A DNA stretch of 64,000 nucleotides, taken from Xiheimicrobium sp052034585. GTDB lineage: Bacteria; Myxococcota; Myxococcia; Myxococcales; Myxococcaceae. Shown one piece after another: positions 1-7,676 of this stretch. Every line of letters starts with the position of its first letter. Positions within the stretch are counted from its first letter, which is position 1. A program made the translations under genes and the position numbers. The DNA lies in NCBI GenBank assembly GCA_052034585.1, contig JBPOIJ010000023.1:62001-126000 (forward strand), in the 5' to 3' direction. Under the pieces are notes generated by a model, which was not told the origin of the DNA, did no database searches, and saw nothing but the letters and a program-made list of their open reading frames with translations.

Positions 1-746
1 AGGGTCTTCACGGTGATCGCGTCACGCGCTGCCAGCTGCATCGCCAGGTAGACGACGTCGTCCGGGTTGCGAGCGACGACCGCCAACCGCTTCGGCTCCT
101 TGACCCGGAACGAGGCCGAGACGTTGAGCCGCAGGGTGACCCGGTCCTTGGTCATGACCTCCTGACCAGTGACGTGGAGCTGACGCTCCTTCAGATCGAC
201 CAGCGTGAACTGGACCGTCTTGAGGGTGTTCCAGCCCGAGTAGCGGCCGGCCTCCAAGACGGCGTCGAGCTGACCGTCGACCCAGCGGATCGCGACCTGG
301 CCTTCCGGCACGAGCACCTCGACGTAGTCCTTGGCGCGCGCGAGCGCCGCGACGTCCGCGGTCAACAGCGGCGCCTCGACGGACCGGGTGTCGAAGACCC
401 GCACCTGAACGAGCTCCTTCACCTCGTTGGTCTTCCGGTCGGCCATGCGATCGACGGTCCACAGCTGGTGGACGGCCGGGCCGGTGAGCCAGTGAACGGC
501 CTTGCCACGGCGGGTGACGAGGGCGCGCTCGTGCGCCTCGAGGCTGACGACCCTGAGATCGGCCGGAGGCACCAGGGCGAGCCGCTGCTCGTCCAGCTCG
601 ACCAACAGCTGGAGCACGTTCACCTTCTCCACGCGCACCGGCTTGAACGGGCTCCACACGCGGTGAACGCCCGGCTCGAGGTAGCGAACCGGCTTGCCGT
701 CGACGACGACGAAGGCCCGTTCGTTGGTGAGAACTTCGATCTTCAT
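1..746 (-). CDS. slipin / SPFH (band 7) family protein, 3' end cut by window
   Basis: About 248 codons are visible; the C-terminus lies outside the window. I translated the minus strand from ATG at 746. It begins MKIEVLTNERAFVVVDGKPV and runs through two halves of about 100 residues: an N-terminal module resembling the region before the membrane domain in bacterial slipins, then a band 7 core (AGRYSGWNTLKTVQFTLVDL, followed by VMTKDRVTLRLNVSASFRV). The phrase 'T-K-D-x-V-T-L-R-x-N-V' is typical of stomatin/slipin proteins, which form oligomeric membrane scaffolds. A strong GGGAGG ribosome site sits 5-6 bases before the ATG. No clear N-terminal transmembrane segment is visible, unlike classical stomatins. 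Two more SPFH genes occur at 45.3-47.4 kb. Confidence 0.8.
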   Translation of the reverse strand, partial: MKIEVLTNERAFVVVDGKPVRYLEPGVHRVWSPFKPVRVEKVNVLQLLVELDEQRLALVPPADLRVVSLEAHERALVTRRGKAVHWLTGPAVHQLWTVDRMADRKTNEVKELVQVRVFDTRSVEAPLLTADVAALARAKDYVEVLVPEGQVAIRWVDGQLDAVLEAGRYSGWNTLKTVQFTLVDLKERQLHVTGQEVMTKDRVTLRLNVSASFRVKEPKRLAVVARNPDDVVYLAMQLAARDAITVKT

Positions 747-1068
747 GGCTGCCTCCCTTCGATTGTTCGGCGTGCTCTCTCACGCCCGCCAGGGCGCGAC
801 TCTGACCCGCTCGAAAAGTGGAACGCCCCACGCTCCGCGGACCGGCCCTCGCTGCGATTCGCGTGAACGTCAGCGACTCGCGCGCGCGATCTCGCACTCC
901 AACCACGAGTGGAGCGGTAGGCCCTGCTGCGAACCGAGGCGACCTCACCGTGGGCGCCCCTCCGACGTCGAGGAGCCGCTGACGATGAGGTGGCGTTCGT
1001 CTCGGAGCCTTGCCTGCTGCTCGGACCACGCACGAAGGCTCAGGTCGGCTCACGTGAGGCGCTCCGGG

Positions 1069-1141
1069 GTGCCGAGAAGGAGTTGAACCTTCGACCTCGA
1101 GAGTACGAGTCTCGCGCTCTACCTGTCTGAGCTATGGGCTC
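1069..1141 (-). tRNA. tRNA-like sequence, Thr(CGT) by anticodon; possibly degenerate
   Basis: The minus strand folds by hand as a 73-nt cloverleaf. D-stem GCTC/GAGC, anticodon stem CGAGA/TCTCG and T-stem GAAGG/CCTTC all pair fully. The anticodon loop is CTCGTAC (anticodon CGT, reading ACG, Thr), the variable loop is AGGTC and the T-loop TTCAACT. The acceptor stem is imperfect: GAGCCCA against TCGGCAC pairs at 5 of 7 positions, with mismatches at 2-71 and 6-67. No CCA is encoded. Its first base abuts the anticodon arm of another tRNA-like segment. It is either a functional but divergent tRNA or a decaying one. Confidence 0.45.
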
Positions 1142-1217
1142 CAGCGTCACATGCTGGTGTGTTTGCGTTTGACCACTCCGCCACGTCCCGTTCAGAGACG
1201 GCTGGATTCGAACCAGC
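1141..1217 (-). other. fragmentary tRNA-like arms in inverted order (T-arm, acceptor halves, D-arm, anticodon arm)
   Basis: On the minus strand, a perfect T-arm (GCTGG TTCGAAT CCAGC, 1217-1201) is followed by CGTCTCT (1200-1194), three bases, then CGGGACG (1190-1184). These two 7-mers can pair at 6 of 7 positions, as acceptor halves do. Next come TG, a Leu/Ser-like D-arm (GCG...CGC, 1181-1165) and an anticodon-like arm CCAGC ATGTGAC GCTGG (1157-1141; triplet GTG). Seven bases lie between D-arm and anticodon stem where one is normal. The neighbouring tRNA-like element starts immediately. This could be two broken tRNAs in an array or a circularly permuted gene; the sequence alone does not decide. 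Confidence 0.4.
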
Positions 1218-1395
1218 GAGACCTTTCGGCCGAACACGTACCGTCACCTGCGAGCGACGAGCCGCGAGCGTGACGTGACGGGTCCAGGGGACGAGCACGA
1301 CGACGCGGAGGTCTCGGTGAAGGCGAGCAGTCGACGCGAGGCGCTGCGGCCCCTGACGTGCCAGTGGACACGGCTGTGCTACGACCGTTCCCTGA

Positions 1396-2025
1396 ATGAC
1401 GAAGCCACCGTTCATTCCCACCCACCAGCCGACTTCGTTCGCGAAGTCACTCGGCTACGCATGGAGTGGCCTCATCCACACCGTGCTCCATCAGCGCAAC
1501 ATGCGCATGCACATCATCGCCGCGCTGATGGTGGGGCTCGTCGGCAGCGCGGTGCCACTCGGGCTCGCCGAGAAGGCGATCTTGATCTTCTGCGTCACCC
1601 TCATCTTCTTCGCCGAGATGCTCAACAGCGCCCTCGAGCAGTTGGTCGACCTCGCGATCCAACAGTTCGACGAGAAGGCGAAGCTCACCAAGGACATCGC
1701 GGCGGCCGGCGTCCTCGTGCTCGCCACCGGCTCGATGGTGATCTTCGCCGCGATCCTCGTGCACGACGCTGACGCGATCTTCCGTGACGTCACCGTGATC
1801 GAGCGCCAGGTGCTCTTCGGGGTGCCGCTCACCTTCTTCGGCGGCGCCCTCATGCACGAGTCGAAGAAGCCGCTTGGGGTCGATCTCCTCTTCACGGCAG
1901 GTGCGCTCGGCACCTGGGCCGCGATCGCGACCTGGACCGAGAGCTACGTCATGTCGGCGATGACGTTGGGCCTGCTGATCGTGTGCATCCAGGCGGCGTG
2001 GAGTCGGCGACGCGCGACCCCCTGA
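1396..2025 (+). CDS. dgkA: diacylglycerol/undecaprenol kinase-family membrane protein with C-terminal extension
   Basis: A 209-residue membrane protein. Residues 13-100 match the prokaryotic DagK family, small integral-membrane lipid kinases that phosphorylate diacylglycerol or undecaprenol at the inner membrane. Visible signatures are R-N-M-R-M-H (34-39), the active-site helix E74-x2-N77-x3-E81 inside FFAEMLNSALEQLVDL, and K-L-T-K-D-I-A-A-A-G (96-105). This set resembles the Gram-positive undecaprenol kinase type more than E. coli DgkA, although the usual T-E-R-N reads H-Q-R-N here. The family is normally about 120-140 residues. Here 65-70 more residues, with two or three hydrophobic segments (about 138-200), follow the kinase core. 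ATG start. The substrate cannot be told from sequence. Confidence 0.85.
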   Translation: MTKPPFIPTHQPTSFAKSLGYAWSGLIHTVLHQRNMRMHIIAALMVGLVGSAVPLGLAEKAILIFCVTLIFFAEMLNSALEQLVDLAIQQFDEKAKLTKDIAAAGVLVLATGSMVIFAAILVHDADAIFRDVTVIERQVLFGVPLTFFGGALMHESKKPLGVDLLFTAGALGTWAAIATWTESYVMSAMTLGLLIVCIQAAWSRRRATP

Positions 2026-2030
2026 AGACG

Positions 2031-2058
2031 AAAAAAAAGCCCGGCATCAAGCCGGGCT
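2031..2058 (-). terminator. intrinsic terminator of the 58-codon gene
   Basis: Read on the minus strand, AGCCCGGC-TTGAT-GCCGGGCT forms an 8-bp stem followed directly by a run of eight T. This is a textbook Rho-independent terminator for transcription arriving from the small gene at 2352-2176. On the plus strand the T-run is missing, so it should not serve the kinase gene ending at 2025. Confidence 0.85.
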
Positions 2059-2068
2059 CCCTGCTGGA

Positions 2069-2092
2069 AGCGGTCACCTGCACTCGACCGCT
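2069..2092. repeat. inverted repeat, possible 3'-UTR stem-loop
   Basis: AGCGGTC (2069-2075) and GACCGCT (2086-2092) are perfect 7-base inverted repeats around a 10-base loop. They lie between the stop of the 58-codon gene and its terminator, so they would fall in that transcript's 3' untranslated region. Confidence 0.35.
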
Positions 2093-2175
2093 CCCCTCGC
2101 CAGGTCCCACGATTCCCGGAGCCAGTCCGGAAAGTCGGGGCGCCTGCGAGGGCTATTCCGTTGTCTCGACCCGGT

Positions 2176-2352
2176 TCAGGCTTCCGCGCGGGTCTCGGCC
2201 TGAACGTCGGCCGGCTTCTTCAAGTTCGTCGTCACCTGATCAATCAGCTCGGTGGCGATGTCCAAAATCTGGTTGGAAGTGTAGCCGCCCGACTGCAGTT
2301 GCGCAAAGAAGGCCTGCGCCAATGCCTTGGTGTTCTTCTTGTCGGTGCTCAT
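2176..2352 (-). CDS. small conserved-looking hypothetical protein (58 aa)
   Basis: I do not recognise a family. The ATG at 2352 is chosen because GGAGGG sits just upstream, and the 58 codons from there have balanced composition, unlike the Arg/Ser-rich extension upstream. The protein starts MSTDKKNTKALAQAFFAQL and contains one amphipathic stretch (about residues 8-48, including ILDIATELIDQVTTNL), followed by an acidic/Ala tail. It has no signal peptide and no membrane segment. A dedicated strong terminator at 2031-2058 and a clear ribosome site argue that it is a real monocistronic gene. The helical character suggests a small adaptor or regulator, but that is a guess. Confidence 0.7.
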   Translation of the reverse strand: MSTDKKNTKALAQAFFAQLQSGGYTSNQILDIATELIDQVTTNLKKPADVQAETRAEA

Positions 2353-2541
2353 CATCCCTCCAGCCTTTCGGTGTGCTGCGACTGAAAGCACTGAATTCAC
2401 CCCTCGTGCCAGCGCGCCCCTGCCGAATCTCCAAGTCATTTCAGCCTGTTGAGTTGGGAATGGGAGGAGACAGTGCGAAGCGGGCGTGGCACCTCCCAGG
2501 GACAGGTTCGACCCGCCCTGCGTAGCTCCGGTAGCACCTTG

Positions 2542-2555
2542 CAGCAATATTGCTG
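2542..2555. promoter_or_regulatory. AT-centred perfect palindrome, candidate operator
   Basis: CAGCAATATTGCTG is a perfect 14-base palindrome with an AT-only core. It lies in the 262-base divergent interval between the 58-codon gene (start 2352) and the FAD dehydrogenase (start 2615). The surrounding 40 bases are the most AT-rich nearby. It could be a dimeric regulator site for either gene. No protein is assigned. Confidence 0.35.
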
Positions 2556-2614
2556 ATGAGTCGTTTAGATTCGCTTTCACGTGTCGGTGACACGCCCAGC
2601 CGTGGTACCGGTCG

Positions 2615-4219
2615 GTGGTGGCGTTTCGGATCACCAACGTGCCGCAGTGGCTCGACGAGCCCGAGTCCTCGCTCGCCGACAAGGCGGCCACGAAGTTGGG
2701 CGTGCAGCCAGCCGATCTCGCGTCAGTGCGGGTGGTGCGAACGGTGCTCGACGCGCGAAAGAAGAACCACCCGCGTCACGTGCACACCCTCGAGGTCGAG
2801 GTCGTTCCCGGCCGGCTCCCCACACACCTTCCAGTCGACGTGACCGAGGTCGATCCCCCTCCTCCGCCCCTTCCACGCGTCACCAAGCCTCCGTCGCAGC
2901 GGCCCGTCATCGTGGGCATGGGGCCAGCGGGGCTCTTCGCGGCGTTGGGGCTGGCCGAGCGCGGCGTGCCTTCGATCATCCTCGAGCGCGGAAAGGACGT
3001 CATCGAGCGTCGCAAAGACGTCGCCAAGCTCTCGCGCGACGGCACCCTCTTCCCCGAGTCGAACATGAACTTCGGCGAGGGCGGCGCGGGCGCCTACACC
3101 GACGGCAAGCTCTCGACCCGCATCAACCACCCTCACGTGCGGCGGGTGATCGAGACCTTCGCGCGCTTCGGTGCACCCGATCGCATCCTCGTTCAGGGCA
3201 AGCCGCACATCGGCTCCGATCTGCTGCCCTTCGCGGTCGAGAAGCTGCGACACGAGCTGATCGCCTTGGGCGTCGAGGTTCGGTTCGAGACGCGGGTCGA
3301 AGACGTGGTGGTGAAGGACGGGCAGGTCGCTGGGGTTCGGCTGCGCGATGGGAGCGTGCTCGAGGCCGATCGCGTCGTGCTCGCGCCTGGCAACTCGGCT
3401 CGTGAGCTCTACGAGCGCTTCGCGACGGATGGGCACGTGTCGGTCGAGGCGAAGCCGTTCGCGCTGGGCTTTCGCGCCGAGCACCCGCAGCTGTTGATCA
3501 ACGCGCTCCAGTACGGAGACAAGGTCGCGTCCGACGCGCGCCTCCCGCCCGCCGACTACAAGCTCGCCGAGAACCTCTCGGTCGACGGTGACGTGCGTGG
3601 CGTGTACTCGTTCTGCATGTGCCCCGGGGGCATCGTGGTGCCGACGCCCACCGAAGAGGGCTTTCAGTGCACGAACGGCATGTCGAACTCCCGACGGAAC
3701 TCGAAGTACGCGAACGCCGGCATCGTCGTCAGCGTCTCGGTCGAGGACTTCGCCCGTGACGGCTTCACCGGGCCGCTGGCCGGGCTCGCCTTTCAGCGCA
3801 AGTGGGAGCGCGCCGCCTACGAGCTTGGCGGCGGGAAGTTCTTCGCGCCCGCCCAGTCCATTCCCGACTACCTCGCGGGGCGGCTGGCGAAGAAGCCGGG
3901 CGGCACGACCTACCGACCGGGGCTCGCCCACGCCGATCTCAACCGCCTCTTCCCCGAGGCGCTCACCTCGTCGCTCAAGCAGGCGATCAAGGCCTTCGAT
4001 CGCTCGATGCGTGGGTTCGTCACCGACGAGGCGCTGCTGATCGGCATCGAGGCGAGAACGTCGAGCCCGGTGCGAGTGAACCGGAACGAACAGCTCCAGT
4101 CGGTGTCGGTGAAGGGGCTGTACCCCGCCGGCGAGGGCTGCGGCTACGCTGGGGGCATCGTCTCGTCGGGCATCGACGGCCTCCGGGTCGCCGAGCAGAT
4201 CTGTCAGGAGCTCTCATGA
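2615..4219 (+). CDS. NAD(P)/FAD-dependent oxidoreductase (COG2509-type dehydrogenase)
   Basis: A 534-residue flavoprotein. Residues 1-90 form a small N-terminal domain ending in a Pro-rich linker (PPPPPLP). Then comes a Rossmann FAD-binding site G-M-G-P-A-G-L (101-107), the acidic strand end ILERG, and the family signature NFGEGGAGAYTDGKL. Near the C-terminus AGEGCGYAGGIVSSGIDGLR closes the FAD domain. The layout matches the uncharacterised 'FAD-dependent dehydrogenase' group; the electron acceptor and substrate are unknown. The chosen start is GTG at 2615; a second GTG follows at 2618. The gene ends in an ATGA overlap with the next gene, so the two are probably translated together. Confidence 0.85.
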   Translation: MVAFRITNVPQWLDEPESSLADKAATKLGVQPADLASVRVVRTVLDARKKNHPRHVHTLEVEVVPGRLPTHLPVDVTEVDPPPPPLPRVTKPPSQRPVIVGMGPAGLFAALGLAERGVPSIILERGKDVIERRKDVAKLSRDGTLFPESNMNFGEGGAGAYTDGKLSTRINHPHVRRVIETFARFGAPDRILVQGKPHIGSDLLPFAVEKLRHELIALGVEVRFETRVEDVVVKDGQVAGVRLRDGSVLEADRVVLAPGNSARELYERFATDGHVSVEAKPFALGFRAEHPQLLINALQYGDKVASDARLPPADYKLAENLSVDGDVRGVYSFCMCPGGIVVPTPTEEGFQCTNGMSNSRRNSKYANAGIVVSVSVEDFARDGFTGPLAGLAFQRKWERAAYELGGGKFFAPAQSIPDYLAGRLAKKPGGTTYRPGLAHADLNRLFPEALTSSLKQAIKAFDRSMRGFVTDEALLIGIEARTSSPVRVNRNEQLQSVSVKGLYPAGEGCGYAGGIVSSGIDGLRVAEQICQELS

Positions 4220-4587
4220 AGTACCGCGTGCGCAACCAGGACGGGGAGATCGAGTTCCAGAGCTTCGGCCAGCTCGAAGAGGCCTGGCTGATGGGGCTGG
4301 TCGAGCCCACCGACGAGGTGCTCGAGGACGGCAAGTCGCTCTGGCGGCGGGCCGACACGATTCCGCTCCTCGCGCGGGCGCGGCGTCACGGCGACAACGT
4401 GTGGAACGGCGCCTGGTTCTTGTGGACGCTCATCGGTGTCGCCGGCGGCACCGTCTCCCTCTGGATGTTCCACGAGAAGAACTACCTCGTCGCGCTGGTG
4501 ATCGCCTTCGTCGTCGCCGGGCTGATGATCAAGGTGACGGTGACCGCCCACAAGCGCCGCGACCCGCACCACGGCCTCAGGAAGTGA
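4216..4587 (+). CDS. GYF_2-like domain membrane protein
   Basis: A 123-residue protein. Residues 1-50 (YRVRNQDGEIEFQSFGQLEE...) resemble a GYF_2-type domain, small modules thought to bind Pro-rich partners and common in myxobacteria. Two hydrophobic segments follow (about 65-83 WFLWTLIGVAGGTVSLWMF and 87-107), then a short basic tail (HKRRDPHHG). The fold assignment is by resemblance only. The start ATG overlaps the stop of the FAD dehydrogenase (ATGA), so co-expression is likely. The 3' end overlaps the convergent hybrid kinase gene by 11 bases. Confidence 0.65.
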   Translation: MKYRVRNQDGEIEFQSFGQLEEAWLMGLVEPTDEVLEDGKSLWRRADTIPLLARARRHGDNVWNGAWFLWTLIGVAGGTVSLWMFHEKNYLVALVIAFVVAGLMIKVTVTAHKRRDPHHGLRK

Positions 4588-6268
4588 GGCCTTTGTCGGG
4601 CAGCAGACGCGCCAACTCGGAGCGCAGCACGTCGACCTGAACGGGCTTCGAGAGGCACCAGTTCATTCCGGCCGCGAGGCAGGCTGCTCCCGTCTCGGGG
4701 CCTGCGCTCGCAGTGACGCCGATGATCGGGGTCTCGACGCCCCGAGTCCTCAGCTCACGCGTAATCTCGAGCCCGTCACGCCCAGGCATCAGCAGATCCA
4801 TCAGCACGACGTCGAAACGTTCTCCCTCGAGCGTGGCGAGGGCTTCGTCGCCGTTCGAGGCCTCGGCGACCTCCGCGCCCATCTTCTCGAGGAGGGCCCG
4901 GGCGACGCGGCGGTTGATCGGGGTGTCGTCGACGACGAGGGCGCGGAAGGCTCGGAGCGGCTCGAGCGCCCCGCTCTTGACCCGCGGTGACGACCGCTTG
5001 AGAACGACCCTCCAGGTGAACGTGGTGCCGACGCCCTCGGAGCTCTCCACGGTGAGCGTGCCCCCCAGGCGCTCGGCGAGGTCCTTGCTGATCGCGAGGC
5101 CCAGCCCGGTTCCTTCGCGGGCACGATCGGGGTGGAACTGGGCGAAGGGCTCGAACAATTGCGCGAGCGCGTCGGGCCCCATGCCGCGCCCGTCATCGGC
5201 GACTCGCAGCTCCAGCTCGTAGCTTCGTCCCTCGTCGATCGACTCGGCCGAGAGCCCGATCACCACGGTGCCGCGATCGGTGAACTTGATCGCGTTCGAG
5301 AGGAGGTTGTTGAGCACCTGGCGCACGCGCACCTCGTCGGTGATGACCCAGAGCGGATCGTCAGGAGTCTTGGTGCGAAGGGTGAGCCCCTTCCGCTCGG
5401 CAGCGGCGCGATGGAGGCCCACCACCTCGCGAACGAGCTGGCGAAACTCGACGGCGCCGACCTGGAGCTCGAGTCGCCCGGCCTCGGCCCGCGCGATGTC
5501 GAGGAGGTCGTTGATGAGCGCCAGCAACCCAGCCCCGCTCTGGTGGATGAGATCGAGATCCTCCCGCACCTTGGGCGGCAAGGGTTCGAGCAGGAGGGAC
5601 TGGGTCAGCCCCATCACGCCGTTGAGGGGCGTTCGAATCTCGTGGCTCACCCGCGCCAGCAACCGGCCCTTCGCCTCGCTGGCGAGGATCGCCTCGGCGC
5701 GCGCGCGCTCGAGCTCACTGGCACTCTTCGCGCGGGCGATCTCGAAGAGCGCTCCGAGGGCGGCCATCGACGGAGGGAGACTCACCACCCGCACCAGCCG
5801 CACCAGCGGAGGGACGTGGCCCACCCAGTCGAACGGCAGTGTGTACATGACCGCGCACGTGCCCACGACCGCGACCGTCACCAACGCGCTCCAGAGCAGA
5901 CCGCGGCGCAGCCCGCCGGCGAAGAAGCCGACCACCGGAAGCACCGAGAGCCAGGCGAGGTAGGCCAAGCCTTCGGTGACGAACGCGCCCACCACCAGCA
6001 GCACGAGGAAATAGGACATCACGAAGTCGAGCTGCACCTTCGACGAGCGGGTGAGGCGCCAGACCACGAGCGCGAGCGCCGACCCGAGGACCGAGAGCAG
6101 TCCCACGAACGCGTCGGCGTTCGATCCGACGAGCCAGTACATGAACGCGAGGAGCGCCGACATCACCACGCCGCCGCTCACCATCGCCGCGATGTTGCGC
6201 CCCCGCTGACGGAGCTCGAGATCGGCTTCCGAAGCCACGCCGCCGAGGCGCTCGAAGAACCGCAGCAC
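4577..6268 (-). CDS. membrane hybrid histidine kinase with C-terminal receiver
   Basis: A 563-residue protein. Residues 28-160 hold five or six hydrophobic segments without an obvious extracytoplasmic sensor domain. A short linker leads to HisKA with phospho-acceptor H209 in LARVSHEIRTPLNG. The HATPase_c domain has N-box VLNNLLSNAIKFTD, G1 box DDGRGMG and G2 box GTGLGLAISKDLAERLGG. A receiver domain closes the protein, with VVDDTPINRRVA and the phospho-acceptor Asp in VVLMDLLMPG. It would autophosphorylate and pass phosphate to its own receiver and perhaps to a separate phosphotransfer protein; none is adjacent. Start is GTG at 6268 with GGGGA upstream. The stimulus is unknown. Confidence 0.9.
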   Translation of the reverse strand: MLRFFERLGGVASEADLELRQRGRNIAAMVSGGVVMSALLAFMYWLVGSNADAFVGLLSVLGSALALVVWRLTRSSKVQLDFVMSYFLVLLVVGAFVTEGLAYLAWLSVLPVVGFFAGGLRRGLLWSALVTVAVVGTCAVMYTLPFDWVGHVPPLVRLVRVVSLPPSMAALGALFEIARAKSASELERARAEAILASEAKGRLLARVSHEIRTPLNGVMGLTQSLLLEPLPPKVREDLDLIHQSGAGLLALINDLLDIARAEAGRLELQVGAVEFRQLVREVVGLHRAAAERKGLTLRTKTPDDPLWVITDEVRVRQVLNNLLSNAIKFTDRGTVVIGLSAESIDEGRSYELELRVADDGRGMGPDALAQLFEPFAQFHPDRAREGTGLGLAISKDLAERLGGTLTVESSEGVGTTFTWRVVLKRSSPRVKSGALEPLRAFRALVVDDTPINRRVARALLEKMGAEVAEASNGDEALATLEGERFDVVLMDLLMPGRDGLEITRELRTRGVETPIIGVTASAGPETGAACLAAGMNWCLSKPVQVDVLRSELARLLPDKGLTS

Positions 6269-6334
6269 TCCCCAAACATGCTCGCCCCGAGCGGAAAGCG
6301 CACGAGCGCCTGACCGAAGTCGGGAATGACTTCG

Positions 6335-7027
6335 TCACTCGAGATCGAAGGTGACGCTCACGTTTGCGCGCACTGCAATCTGCCCGGCGGCGAAGACATC
6401 GGAGCCTTCGCCCCCACCTCCACCCACGGCGTTCTGGCTCATGTTCTGGGCGACGTTGCCGCGCAGGTAGGGGCCACCCCACCAGGAGGAGTTCTCGCCG
6501 ATCGTGCGCGGCTTCCCCACCTTCATGCCGTACTCCTTCGCCATCGCCTCGGCCTTCTCCTTCGCTGCCTTGAGGGCGAGCGCGCGGGCGGCGTCACGGT
6601 GCTTGCGCAGCTCGCTCGTCTGGAAGGTGATGCCCTCGACGCGGTTCGTGCCCGCCTCGAGCATGGCGGTGAGGAGCGCCTCGAACTTGGAGACGTCGCG
6701 CAGGAGCACGGTCATCGACTTGCTCGTCTGATAGCCGTCCGGGTCCTTCGCCTTTCCGTAGGAATAGCCGTTGTCGTAGACCGGCTCGATCGAGACGCGA
6801 TCGGTCTGCACGTCCTTGTCGGCGACGACCTTTCGCAGCGCGACGAACGTCTTGGCGACGCGCTCGTCGTTGAGCGCCTTCGACTTGGTGACCGACTTGT
6901 CGACGGTCACCACCGAGAGCACCAACAGCACCTGATCGGGCGCGACCTTCACGTCGGCCTCTCCCGAGACCGAGATGCTCCGGTCGGGGGTGTTGGCGAG
7001 GAGCACTGCGAGGGCGAGGCTGATCAT
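6335..7027 (-). CDS. SIMPL-domain (DUF541) secreted protein
   Basis: A 230-residue protein with a short hydrophobic N-terminus (MISLALAVLLANTPDRSI) that looks like a signal peptide. The remainder matches the SIMPL/DUF541 family: ISVSGEADVKVAPDQVLL at the N-terminus, the TVDKSVTKSKALNDE segment, then a long helix (ALALKAAKEKAEAMAKEYG) and a C-terminal strand (RANVSVTFDLE). Members are periplasmic or surface proteins (for example E. coli YggE, linked to stress) with no proven enzymatic activity. A Gly-rich stretch (VGGGGGEGSD) interrupts the last third. The start ATG overlaps the stop of the START-like gene (ATGA), so the two secreted proteins form one translational unit. Confidence 0.85.
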   Translation of the reverse strand: MISLALAVLLANTPDRSISVSGEADVKVAPDQVLLVLSVVTVDKSVTKSKALNDERVAKTFVALRKVVADKDVQTDRVSIEPVYDNGYSYGKAKDPDGYQTSKSMTVLLRDVSKFEALLTAMLEAGTNRVEGITFQTSELRKHRDAARALALKAAKEKAEAMAKEYGMKVGKPRTIGENSSWWGGPYLRGNVAQNMSQNAVGGGGGEGSDVFAAGQIAVRANVSVTFDLE

Positions 7028-7638
7028 TTCTTCGCCACCGTCTTCTTGATCGACTCGAACACCTTGGGCACGGCGATGGTGTTGGCCTTGTTGATGATGA
7101 AGTTGGGGAGCGCGCCGCCCGGGCTCGTGTACACGTAGTAGGTCGCGAAGGTCTTCTTCCCTTCTTCGCGCGGCTCGAGCAGCCAGTAGCCCTCGTTGAT
7201 CCGCACTCGGACGACGTCTTTCGGCACCGGCACCTTCTCGTCGAGGTCGTTCACCACCGTCCAGGTGACCTTCATGAAGCCCTTGCCCTCTTGCCATGCC
7301 GACTCGTCGACGAGGCGGATGATGTAGTCGCGGCGGTCGACGAGCGGCGTGTTGATCTTCGAGTAGAGGACGGTCACCTTGTCGCCCTTGTCTCCGCCTT
7401 CACGCGAGAGCACCTTGCCGTCTTCGACGTAGGGCATCGTCTTCGGGTAGTTGTCGTAGTCGCGCACCGCCTTCCACACGTCGGCGGCCGGCGCGTCGAT
7501 GAGCCCGATGGCCTTCATCTCGCGCACCTCGCTGTCACCCTTCTTTCGGGCGTAGACCTTCACCCCGTCGGAGTCGGCGGCGAGCTCCCACCCGTCGACA
7601 CCGAGGAGGAGCAGGGGAACGAGGGCGAGGGAGGTCAT
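7024..7638 (-). CDS. START / SRPBCC-like lipid-binding domain protein, secreted
   Basis: A 204-residue protein. The N-terminus (MTSLALVPLLLLGVDGWELA) resembles a signal peptide. Residues 20-200 follow the START layout: GVKVYARKKGDSEVREMKA, the alpha-loop segment IDAPAADVWKAVRDYDNYPK, then WLLEPREEGKKTFATYYVY and a final helix FIINKANTIAVPKVFESIKK. START-like proteins bind lipids or other hydrophobic ligands in a deep pocket; the ligand here is unknown. It is the first gene of a two-gene unit with the SIMPL protein. The ATG at 7638 is preceded by GAATCG and no strong ribosome site, but the signal peptide supports this start. Confidence 0.8.
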   Translation of the reverse strand: MTSLALVPLLLLGVDGWELAADSDGVKVYARKKGDSEVREMKAIGLIDAPAADVWKAVRDYDNYPKTMPYVEDGKVLSREGGDKGDKVTVLYSKINTPLVDRRDYIIRLVDESAWQEGKGFMKVTWTVVNDLDEKVPVPKDVVRVRINEGYWLLEPREEGKKTFATYYVYTSPGGALPNFIINKANTIAVPKVFESIKKTVAKK

Positions 7639-7676
7639 GGGCGATTCCTGATCGAAACGGGTGTCGGGGAGGGCTA

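Larger units (their letters stand above)
747..1395. other. gene-poor interval of about 650 bases
   Basis: No convincing protein-coding gene is seen here. Reading frames on both strands are Arg/Ala-rich with no recognisable domain. The only structured content I can support is the tRNA-like material at 1069-1217. A perfect 10-base palindrome (TTCGGCCGAA) lies near 1225-1234. I scanned the flanks (747-1060 and 1220-1395) for further cloverleafs and found only isolated, unconvincing arms. Confidence 0.5.
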
